A DNA stretch of 10,675 nt from a bacterium (lineage in GTDB: Bacteria > Latescibacterota > UBA2968 > UBA8231). The stretch lies in NCBI GenBank assembly GCA_027593305.1, contig JAQCJA010000122.1:1-10675 (forward strand). The letters are read 5' to 3'. The position numbers and the translations under genes were made by a program. Shown piece after piece: positions 1-6,305 of the stretch (positions within the stretch are counted from its first letter, which is position 1; the number at the start of each line of letters is the position of its first letter). Under the pieces are notes generated by a model. That model had not been told where the DNA came from, ran no database searches, and worked only from the letters and a program-made list of their open reading frames with translations.

Positions 1-1077
1 GAGCCGGCGTACATGGAGAGCCTCATCGTGGCCTATCTCGGGCGTGTCCCTGCGGCGCCGACACCGACTGCGCGTCCCGAGTCGCCCGTGCCGGGTCACG
101 AGGAGACTCTGTTCGCCATCGCCACGGATCCGGAAGCCACACAGAACATGGTACTCGTCTATCACAAGCAGGATCGGTCCGATGGCCTCACGGTTGGCGC
201 CTATCGCCACAACATCATAGAAAGCCTGTACCAAGGCATGCTCAACCGGCGGCTCTACGAACTGACGGTCCAGGTAGAGCCACCCTTTCTGGGGGGTTAC
301 TCCGGTATTGGCATGTCGGTGCGCACGAAGGAATTTCAGCTTCTGGGTGCGGCCGTCGAGAACAACGGCTTTGAACGGGGCCTCAAGGCTCTGCTCACGG
401 AGGCGTCGCGCGTTGCCCAGCACGGATTCACCCCTACCGAGCTGGCGCGGCAGAAGAAACAGATGCTGCGCGGCATGGAGCAGCTTTTCCGTGAGCGGGA
501 CAAACTTCAGTCCTCTGGCTTTGCCGCCGAATACATCCGCCACGTGCTGGAAGATGAACCGATCCCGGGCATCGAGGCCGAGTACGCACTCCACCAACGG
601 TTGTTGCCGACGATCACTCTGGCAGAAGTCAATGAACTGGCCCAATCCTGGGCGGGAGGCGTCAACCGCGTCATCACCGTCAATGCCCCGGAGAAAGAGG
701 GTGTTGGCGTGCCCACGGAAACAGATCTGCTCGCCGTCTTCGAAGCCGTTGAAGGTGTCAGCGTCGCACCGTATGTCGATGAGGGCGAGGATCTGCCCCT
801 GCTGCCGGATGAGCCCACACCCGGGCGCATCGTGGGCCGCAAGGTGATTGAGGCACTGGGCGTCACGATCTGGGAGCTGTCGAACGGCGCGCGCGTGGTG
901 CTCAAGCCAACGGATTTCAACAACGACCAGATCCTGGTCTCCGCCTACAGTCCGGGGGGGCACTCGTTGGTCGCGGACGAAGACTTCGTTCCTGCCGCCC
1001 TGTCCTCGTCCGTCGTTACCCAGGGGGGGCTGGGGAACTTCGATCAGGTGGCTCTGATGAAGTGGCTCAGTGGCTGA
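1..1077 (+). CDS. M16 peptidase, middle segment upstream of the premature stop (5' partial)
   Basis: This 358-codon segment enters the window already in frame (EPAYMESLIVAYLGRVP, typical of the end of an M16 N-terminal domain), so the ATG at base 13 is internal and not the start. About codons 60-215 hold the inactive second M16 repeat: the GYSGIGMSVRT stretch, then a helical part with many charged residues up to TLAEVNELAQSW. About codons 275-355 begin the second half of the peptidase, with the strand ARVVLKPTDFNNDQILVSAY, which is strongly M16-like, followed by the GGLGNFD stretch. In family members this protein is usually periplasmic or secreted and degrades peptides with a zinc-bound water. 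The zinc-site part lies outside the window. If the TGA is real, the product lacks the C-terminal half and is unlikely to close into an active clam-shell. Confidence 0.75.
   Translation, partial: EPAYMESLIVAYLGRVPAAPTPTARPESPVPGHEETLFAIATDPEATQNMVLVYHKQDRSDGLTVGAYRHNIIESLYQGMLNRRLYELTVQVEPPFLGGYSGIGMSVRTKEFQLLGAAVENNGFERGLKALLTEASRVAQHGFTPTELARQKKQMLRGMEQLFRERDKLQSSGFAAEYIRHVLEDEPIPGIEAEYALHQRLLPTITLAEVNELAQSWAGGVNRVITVNAPEKEGVGVPTETDLLAVFEAVEGVSVAPYVDEGEDLPLLPDEPTPGRIVGRKVIEALGVTIWELSNGARVVLKPTDFNNDQILVSAYSPGGHSLVADEDFVPAALSSSVVTQGGLGNFDQVALMKWLSG
1075..1077 (+). other. In-frame premature TGA inside the M16 peptidase gene
   Basis: The codons read GGC TGA GTC GTC GGC GTC AGT, giving G-stop-VVGVS. 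The flanking residues match the conserved 'AGKVVGVSPYIGEL' type of motif of this peptidase family with no residue missing, so the TGA takes the place of one amino acid. A transition from CGA (Arg) would explain it in one step. The site is not a known catalytic position, so selenocysteine is not expected. Confidence 0.8.
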
Positions 1078-1107
1078 GTCGTCGGCGTCAGTCCCTACGT
1101 TGGCGAA

Positions 1108-2106
1108 TTGCACGAGGGCCTGTCGGGATCGGCATCACCCCAGGATGTGGCAACGATGTTCCAGTTGATCCATGGCTACTTCACCGCGACCCGTACCGAC
1201 AGCGTCGCCTATGCGTCCTTCCGCAAGCGTCTGGAGGCGATGGTGGAGAATCGCAATTCCCGCCCGGAGACGGCGTACGGAGACACGATCCAGGTGACGA
1301 TGGCCCAGCACCACCCTCGCGCCCGGCCCTGGTCGGAATCGATGCTGCAGGAACTCGACCTGCAGAAGTCGATGGAAGTTTTCCGCGAGCGCTTCGCCGA
1401 TGCTGCAGACTTCACCTTCTTCCTCGTCGGCAATATGGACCTGGAGGAAATGGCACCCCTGGTGGAGCGCTACCTGGCGAGCCTGCCGGCGCTGGACCGC
1501 GGCGAGACCTGGCGGGATATCGGCATGAATCCGCCCGCGGGTGTCGTCACCCGTACGGTCCGTCGCGGCCTGGAGCCGAAGGCGAGTACGAGGATCATCT
1601 TCAGCGGCCCCTTCGACTTTGACAATCGCCTGGATCGGCTGCAGATCGGCCTCATGGCTGAGGCCTTCCAGATCAAGTTGCGCGAAGTGTTACGTGAGGA
1701 CCTTGGCGGCACGTATGGCGTTGGCGTGGGAGCACGGCCGGCGAAATTTCCCACCGGCAATTACAGTTTCGGTTGTGATCCCGAACGTGTCGAGGAACTT
1801 ACAGCGGCGGTGTTCGAGCAGATTGACAGCCTGCAGACCGTAGGGCTCGATTCCAGCTCTACGGGCAAGGTTCGGGAGATCCGCCGCCGCGAGCGCGAGG
1901 TAAACCTGAAGGAGAACGGCTGGTGGCTGAGCCTGCTGGAGTGGGTCGACAAGAACCAGGTTGAGCCTCTGCTCATCCTCGACAACACCGTGGCGGAGAA
2001 CTTCTCCCCCGCTGATGTACTGAGGGCCGCCAGATGGTTCGACACGACGAATTACGCCCGCTTCGTCATGTTGCCTGCCGAACACCCGCCCGCGACGGAG
2101 CCATGA
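1108..2106 (+). CDS. M16 peptidase, C-terminal segment downstream of the premature stop
   Basis: This is the same reading frame as the upstream segment. A start could only be the TTG at 1108 (Leu in the family motif GELHEGLSG) or the ATG at 1156 (ATMFQLIHGYF), and neither has a clear Shine-Dalgarno, so this is a remnant or reinitiated product rather than a designed gene. It carries the rest of the M16 C-terminal half: FRERFADAADFTFFLVGNMD (the strand closing one domain), then LREVLREDLGGTYGVGVGAR, the hallmark 'E.lGg.Y.v' segment of M16 C domains, then the closing helix region with the paired Trp of NGWWLSLLEW. It ends in an ATGA overlap with the sialidase start, which suggests coupled translation when the gene is intact. 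Premature termination upstream could therefore be polar on the sialidase. Confidence 0.7.
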   Translation: MHEGLSGSASPQDVATMFQLIHGYFTATRTDSVAYASFRKRLEAMVENRNSRPETAYGDTIQVTMAQHHPRARPWSESMLQELDLQKSMEVFRERFADAADFTFFLVGNMDLEEMAPLVERYLASLPALDRGETWRDIGMNPPAGVVTRTVRRGLEPKASTRIIFSGPFDFDNRLDRLQIGLMAEAFQIKLREVLREDLGGTYGVGVGARPAKFPTGNYSFGCDPERVEELTAAVFEQIDSLQTVGLDSSSTGKVREIRRREREVNLKENGWWLSLLEWVDKNQVEPLLILDNTVAENFSPADVLRAARWFDTTNYARFVMLPAEHPPATEP

Positions 2107-3179
2107 TCATGGAGGTTGTCGATCTGCAGCAGACCGAACTCTTCACCGGCGGCACCGGCGACTATCACACCTACCGCATACCGGCGCTGGCAAGAAGCGT
2201 ACTGGGCACCATCCTGGCTTTCTGTGAAGGACGGCGCGACAGCTCCTCTGACAGTGGGCAGATCGATCTGCTGCTGCGGCGCAGCGAGGATGGCGGTTGC
2301 ACCTGGGGGGACGTACAGGTCATCGTCACGACACCGGACATGACCTGCGGCAATCCGTGTCCCGTCGTCGACCGCGCAGCGGGGAGGGTCCTGCTGCCCT
2401 TCTGCAAGAACTTCGCCAGTGGCCCTGAAGGTCTGATCACCGAAGGCAAGGCGCCGCGCACGGTCTGGTTGACGCAATCGCAGGATGACGGGCTCACCTG
2501 GGCCGAGCCGCAGGAGATCACGGCGACCACGAAAGACCCTTCGTGGACCTGGTACGCTACCGGCCCCACCCACGGCATTCAACTGGCCAGTGGCCGTCTC
2601 GTGGTTCCCTGCGATCACATGGTGGGTGTTCACTTCGACCGGCAAAAGGATCCGTATCACTCCCACGTCATCCTCAGTGACGATGGTGGAGCCAGCTGGC
2701 GTATCGGTGGTGTCGTGGACGAAGGCACCAATGAGTGCGCCGTCATCGAAACGGCTGATGGATCGCTGTATATCAACTGCCGCAACTATCGTGGTGAGAA
2801 GCGCCGTGCCAGTGCCCGCAGTATCGACGGGGGTGACAGTTTTGCCGCACGCGTGTGGGAGGATGATCTGCCCGAGCCCATCTGTCAGGGCAGCCTGATC
2901 AGCCTTCCCGTCCGTCCTGGCGCACCGGGCGACGGGCAGCCATCCGATCGGGCGCTGTTCGCCAATCCTGCCAGCGCCGTGGCGCGTCGCGATCTGACGC
3001 TGCGCAGCAGCAACGACGGTGGTCGCACCTGGACCCTCGTGCGCAGCCTCTACGAGGGCCCCGCCGCCTACAGCGATCTGGCGGTCGCCGCCGACGGCGC
3101 GACGGTCCTGTGTCTCTACGAACGGGGTGCGGAATCACCGTATGAAACCCTGACACTCGCGCGCCTGACGCTGGTGTGA
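2103..3179 (+). CDS. Sialidase (exo-alpha-sialidase/BNR-repeat, GH33-like) family protein
   Basis: A 358-residue six-bladed propeller protein of the sialidase family, which hydrolyses terminal sialic acids from glycans. By eye, the expected active site is complete: Arg25 in YRIP, Asp50 as likely acid/base, Glu211 (NECAVIE), Arg227 (INCRNYRG), Arg295 or Arg296, Tyr323 as nucleophile (AAYSDLAV) and Glu340 (CLYERG). Asp boxes S-x-D-x-G-x-[TS]-[WF] occur at about 61 (SEDGGCTW), 126 (SQDDGLTW), 192 (SDDGGASW), 240 (SIDGGDSF) and 303 (SNDGGRTW). There is no signal peptide, lipobox or carbohydrate-binding domain, so it looks cytoplasmic and may act on imported small sugars. The ATG at 2103 overlaps the preceding TGA as ATGA; the in-frame ATG at 2109 is an alternative. 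The substrate cannot be read from sequence, and many bacterial homologues are annotated only as 'exo-alpha-sialidase'. Confidence 0.88.
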   Translation: MIMEVVDLQQTELFTGGTGDYHTYRIPALARSVLGTILAFCEGRRDSSSDSGQIDLLLRRSEDGGCTWGDVQVIVTTPDMTCGNPCPVVDRAAGRVLLPFCKNFASGPEGLITEGKAPRTVWLTQSQDDGLTWAEPQEITATTKDPSWTWYATGPTHGIQLASGRLVVPCDHMVGVHFDRQKDPYHSHVILSDDGGASWRIGGVVDEGTNECAVIETADGSLYINCRNYRGEKRRASARSIDGGDSFAARVWEDDLPEPICQGSLISLPVRPGAPGDGQPSDRALFANPASAVARRDLTLRSSNDGGRTWTLVRSLYEGPAAYSDLAVAADGATVLCLYERGAESPYETLTLARLTLV

Positions 3180-4240
3180 ACCTCGTCCGCCTGGCACGTT
3201 CCGCAGTGCTGACGGCGCGCCTTGCCCGACATGGCCTGACGTGCCCCGTCGACACCGAGGCAGGTTACGTCGAACTGTTCCGCCGGTTGCAGCCCGTGAG
3301 CCCCGAGGCCAATTCGTATCCAGGCTCGGCCCCCAGACTCATGCACCGCACGACGGCTGGCATTGTCGACAGCGTCGTCGCCGATGACCTGCGCAGTCGG
3401 CGGCAGCTGGTCAAGGGTCGCTTTCACGGCGGCACTGTGGGTTATGTGCACAGCGACGATCTGCCCCTGTATGCGGCGGCCTACAGGCAGCCCCTGGAAC
3501 AGTTCGATGCGCGCCAGGAGGCGGCCCTGCGCGCGCTCACCTGCGCGGGTCCCCTGTCGCCGCGGCAGTTGCGGCACGAAACGGGTCTGGCTCATCGTCC
3601 GCTGATGGCTGCGGTGCATCGTCTCGAGAGGGCCTTCATCATCTGCGAGGATCAGACCGACAGCGCCTGGGACCGGCCCCTGCATCTGGTGGATCGTGAG
3701 TTCCCCGAACTCTGGGCACAAGCTCCGCCGGCCGAAGTGGCACAGGCCGAAGTGCTTGCGCGGCTGCTGGCAGCGCAGGTTCTTGCCACGACGGCAGAAC
3801 TGGCAGCCGGCAGCGGCCTTGGCAAACGTTGCGTCGCCGGCGTCCTCGCTGGCATGGAGGAGGATCACCGAATCGAGGTGGCCGCTCCGGACGATGATGG
3901 TGAGCAGGGGTGGCGACTGGCAGAGGATGATCCAGGCGCGGCCGACAATCCGGCGGGGGTCGTGCGCGTGCTGCATCTGCGGGATCCGCTCGTGCGGCCA
4001 CGGCTGGATGAACAGTCGCAGCGATTCGAAGGTCGCGAGGTACTGCAGTATCTGCTGATCGACAATGACATCCACGGCGCTGCCTGCGGCCACTGGCGGA
4101 TCAAGGCGCATGACGTGGAGGATGTTCTCATCACCGACAGATACGTCGCCCGATGGCAGTCTGCAGCCATCGACGCCGTGCGTCAACGCTACCCGGAACC
4201 GGACCAGCACGTGCTCGCATGTAACGGTGTGCGGCTGTAG
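3176..4240 (+). CDS. AlkZ/YcaQ-like winged-helix DNA-binding protein (HTH_42 family, putative DNA glycosylase)
   Basis: 354 residues from a GTG overlapping the sialidase stop (GTGA); there is no good Shine-Dalgarno, so translation is probably coupled. The layout fits the HTH_42/AlkZ family, whose characterised members excise alkylated or crosslinked bases. It has an N-terminal helical part (ARLARHGLTCPV); the segment LVKGRFHGGTVGYVHSDDLP at about 79-98, resembling the family's 'LVRTWAMRGTLHLVPAEDLP'; a winged helix at about 110-160 (LSPRQLRHETGL); a second one at about 190-237 (TTAELAAGSGL); and a C-terminal VRVLHLRDPLVRPRLDE segment like the family's 'LLPAFDNLL'. The site where family enzymes carry a QxQ or QxD catalytic motif reads LQPVSPEA (38-45), so the second polar residue seems absent and glycosylase activity is doubtful. 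It could instead be a non-catalytic DNA binder. The family assignment is by pattern, not by search. Confidence 0.62.
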   Translation: MNLVRLARSAVLTARLARHGLTCPVDTEAGYVELFRRLQPVSPEANSYPGSAPRLMHRTTAGIVDSVVADDLRSRRQLVKGRFHGGTVGYVHSDDLPLYAAAYRQPLEQFDARQEAALRALTCAGPLSPRQLRHETGLAHRPLMAAVHRLERAFIICEDQTDSAWDRPLHLVDREFPELWAQAPPAEVAQAEVLARLLAAQVLATTAELAAGSGLGKRCVAGVLAGMEEDHRIEVAAPDDDGEQGWRLAEDDPGAADNPAGVVRVLHLRDPLVRPRLDEQSQRFEGREVLQYLLIDNDIHGAACGHWRIKAHDVEDVLITDRYVARWQSAAIDAVRQRYPEPDQHVLACNGVRL

Positions 4241-4252
4241 GAGACCCTACAG
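4235..4252. terminator. Inverted repeat across the convergent gene junction, possible bidirectional terminator
   Basis: CTGTAGG at 4235-4241 and CCTACAG at 4246-4252 are perfect reverse complements around a 4-base AGAC loop. The left arm contains the TAG stop of the AlkZ-like gene, and the right arm lies 2 bases before the stop of the convergent kinase gene. There is no T-tract on either side, so intrinsic termination would be weak. Only 14 bases separate the two stop codons. Confidence 0.4.
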
Positions 4253-4254
4253 GT

Positions 4255-6258
4255 TCAACTGGCGCGTAATACGTGGAACGCGGCGCCGCGGGTGCGGTCG
4301 AGAACGAGACGGGCCTTCAACTGCCCCACAAGACTGGCAACGAGCCGCAGGCCCAGGGTCTCCGGTGACTCGAGGTCGACGTCCGGCGGCACGCCGACAC
4401 CATCGTCGGCGACAGTCAACGAGAACGACTGCCCATCCATTCCCATTCGCAGGTCGATGCAAATCGTGCCTGTGCGCTGGTCGGGGAAGGCGTATTTGAG
4501 AGCATTCGATACCAGCTCATTCACGATCAATCCCATGGGGATGGCGCGATCAATCGTCAACATCGATGTATCCATATCGAGGGTCGTGGCGATGCGGCCC
4601 CCGGCGCCGAAGGAATCGATCAGGTTGTCAACAAGGCGTGTCGTATAGCCGCGAAAATCGATCCGTGCCAGATCCGTCGACTTGTATAGCTCTTCGTGGA
4701 TCAGTGCCATGGAGCGGATCCGGTGCTGACTGTCCTGAAACGCATTGACCAGTGCATCGTCGTCGAGTCGCGCCGATTGCAGATGCAGCAGGCTGGAGAT
4801 GATCTGCAGGTTGTTCTTGACCCGATGGTGGATCTCCTTTAGCAGGACCTCCTTCTCTTCGAGAGAGGAGCGGATCTGCTCTTCGGCTTCCTTGCGTTCG
4901 GTGATGTCCTGCGCTACCACCTGCACCATGCTGACGTTGTGGATCTGTTCATCCTCGGCGCTCTCGTAGATAGGAAAAATCGAACCTGCCGCCCACAGAT
5001 AACGGCCGCTGCGGTGCCGCCAGCGGAACTCCAGCACCTGATGCCCGGGCTCGCTGGCGCCGTGGAATTTTTCGGTGGCGGCAACGTTTTCGGGATGAAC
5101 AATGGTGCGGCGGAACCCGGGCGATCGGTAGAAGTCGTCCGGTGTATAACCGAGCCAGTTCTCGATCTGCGGGCTCACGTACAGGTAGTTGCCATCTCCG
5201 TCGAGGAGCATGACGACGAAATTCGGGGTCTCCACCAGCGTCCGGTAGCGCTTCTCCGAACGGGCCAGCTCCTGCAGATCCTCCATGCGCCGGAAGCCTT
5301 CCGACAGGGCTTCGGCCAACTCCTCGAAAAAGGCGGCATCGCGGTCCGAAAAGGCCGCCGCCGCCCCGGAAAGGATGGTGAGAGTACCGAAAGAGAAGGG
5401 GACATCGATCACCGAGCGCACGGCGCCATAGAGTTCGGTCAACTGCGCCAGTTCCTTCGACGGGTCGAGGGCCTCCAGATCAACCCGTCGGGCGGTACGA
5501 CCCCGGCGCCAGATGGCGTGCACCCGAGAGGCGTAGCCCTCTGATTCGGTGATCATCCACTCGCCCCGTTTGCTGATACCGGCGGAGCCGAAGGAACTGT
5601 ACGAGCGCAGCATGGGTGGCTCAGTGATGTCGACGACGTTGATCGCACAGTGGTCATAACTGACGCCCATGCTGTCCAGTCCGGTGCGAATCGCCTCAAG
5701 TACCTGCTGGATGTCTTCGGCACTCACCATATTCCACACAGCTTCACGCACCTGCTGCATGATGCCGCGCTTGCGCTCATGGAACTTGCGCTCCGTGATG
5801 TCTCGAGCCACGCCATGGGTGCCGACGTAGGCCCCACCCCGGTAGAGTCCGAGGGCCGAGATGGAGAAGTGACGCACGTCCAACTCGACGTCACGCGTCT
5901 CGCCACCACGGGAACGCAGTCGTACCTCCAGACGTCGTGTCGCACGGTCGCCGGTGCGCCGCTCGTGAAAGGCGCGACCGACTCGTTCGGCATCCTCACC
6001 GATGAGGAATTCGCTGTAGTGCCGGCCGATGATCTCCTCCGGCGAGTAACCCAGTAGATGGCCGACCTCGGAGTTGGCGAAGGAGAACCTGCCGTCGGGA
6101 TCCAGCACGTAGATGAAGTCGGAACTGCCCTCGACGAGGGCGCGATAGCGAGCCTCGGACAGGGCAAGTTCCTGCAGCGCGCCGTCAGCGGGCGACGCCC
6201 CGGGCGGGTTGCTGTCCTGGCGAATGTCGGTGGATTCGCTCAAAAGCTCCGTGTGCAC
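4255..6258 (-). CDS. Soluble PAS-GAF-PAS sensor histidine kinase, HisKA_2/HATPase type
   Basis: About 667 residues from a GTG at 6258. Domains are PAS at about 36-156 (YRALVEGSSDFIYVLDPDGR to DITERK), GAF-like at about 165-325, a second PAS at about 336-456 (YRTLVETPNFVVMLLDGDGN to QDITERKEAEE), a HisKA_2 dimerisation domain with EIHHRVKNNLQ at 475-485 (likely phospho-His478), and a HATPase with N box NELVSNALKYAF (580-591), G1 DDGVGVP (618-624) and G2 TLGLRL (634-639). There are no membrane segments, so it should sense a cytoplasmic or diffusible signal and pass phosphate to a response regulator, none of which is in the window. The frame is open back to 6378, but that would overlap the upstream gene by about 70 bases. 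GTG 6258, TTG 6285 and TTG 6243 are the practical starts and none has a well-placed Shine-Dalgarno, so the start is uncertain. Confidence 0.88.
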   Translation of the reverse strand: MHTELLSESTDIRQDSNPPGASPADGALQELALSEARYRALVEGSSDFIYVLDPDGRFSFANSEVGHLLGYSPEEIIGRHYSEFLIGEDAERVGRAFHERRTGDRATRRLEVRLRSRGGETRDVELDVRHFSISALGLYRGGAYVGTHGVARDITERKFHERKRGIMQQVREAVWNMVSAEDIQQVLEAIRTGLDSMGVSYDHCAINVVDITEPPMLRSYSSFGSAGISKRGEWMITESEGYASRVHAIWRRGRTARRVDLEALDPSKELAQLTELYGAVRSVIDVPFSFGTLTILSGAAAAFSDRDAAFFEELAEALSEGFRRMEDLQELARSEKRYRTLVETPNFVVMLLDGDGNYLYVSPQIENWLGYTPDDFYRSPGFRRTIVHPENVAATEKFHGASEPGHQVLEFRWRHRSGRYLWAAGSIFPIYESAEDEQIHNVSMVQVVAQDITERKEAEEQIRSSLEEKEVLLKEIHHRVKNNLQIISSLLHLQSARLDDDALVNAFQDSQHRIRSMALIHEELYKSTDLARIDFRGYTTRLVDNLIDSFGAGGRIATTLDMDTSMLTIDRAIPMGLIVNELVSNALKYAFPDQRTGTICIDLRMGMDGQSFSLTVADDGVGVPPDVDLESPETLGLRLVASLVGQLKARLVLDRTRGAAFHVLRAS

Positions 6259-6267
6259 CGCGGTGCA
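6254..6267. repeat. Perfect 14-base palindrome at the 5' end of the kinase gene
   Basis: TGCACCGCGGTGCA is identical to its own reverse complement. It lies between the glycosyltransferase stop (6306) and the kinase reading frame, and contains the GTG at 6258-6256 chosen as a possible start. If translation instead starts at TTG 6243, the palindrome is just upstream of the gene and could be a regulator site or a small RNA stem. GC-rich DNA gives such palindromes by chance now and then. Confidence 0.35.
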
Positions 6268-6305
6268 GGGAAAAGGTTCAGCCAAAGTAGCTAGAAAACA
6301 CCCGT

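Larger units (their letters stand above)
1..2106 (+). pseudogene. M16 (insulinase/PqqL-like) zinc peptidase gene, 5' cut by the window and interrupted by an in-frame TGA
   Basis: Frame 1 is open from base 1 to the TGA at 2104-2106 except for a single TGA at 1075-1077. M16-like sequence runs straight across that codon in one frame: LMKWLSG before it, then VVGVSPYVGELHEGLSGSAS, the motif found in PqqL-type peptidases. This is therefore one gene broken by a nonsense codon, not two genes and not a frameshift. The family position usually holds a basic residue, and TGA is one base from CGA or AGA (Arg). The visible part is about 700 codons. PqqL-like proteins are about 930 residues, so the missing N-terminus would carry the HxxEH zinc site. 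Possible causes are a real inactivating mutation, a sequencing or assembly error, or readthrough. Recoding is unlikely because the neighbouring genes end in TGA. Confidence 0.8.

Noticed and set aside
1075..1077. TGA read as selenocysteine or as a recoded Trp/Gly codon
   Set aside because: The position is not a catalytic Cys site in the family and no SECIS-like hairpin is obvious. Five other genes in the window plus the M16 gene itself end in TGA, which argues against genome-wide recoding.
1062..1622. Alternative frame starting just before the M16 stop, considered as a frameshift continuation
   Set aside because: The translation is low-complexity Gly/Arg/Pro-rich. The true M16 continuation is in the original frame right after the TGA, so no frameshift is needed.
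3116..4210. Minus-strand open frame (about 364 codons) opposite the AlkZ-like gene
   Set aside because: No domain pattern and no ribosome binding site; the plus-strand frame has family-like segments and fits the GTGA-coupled operon.
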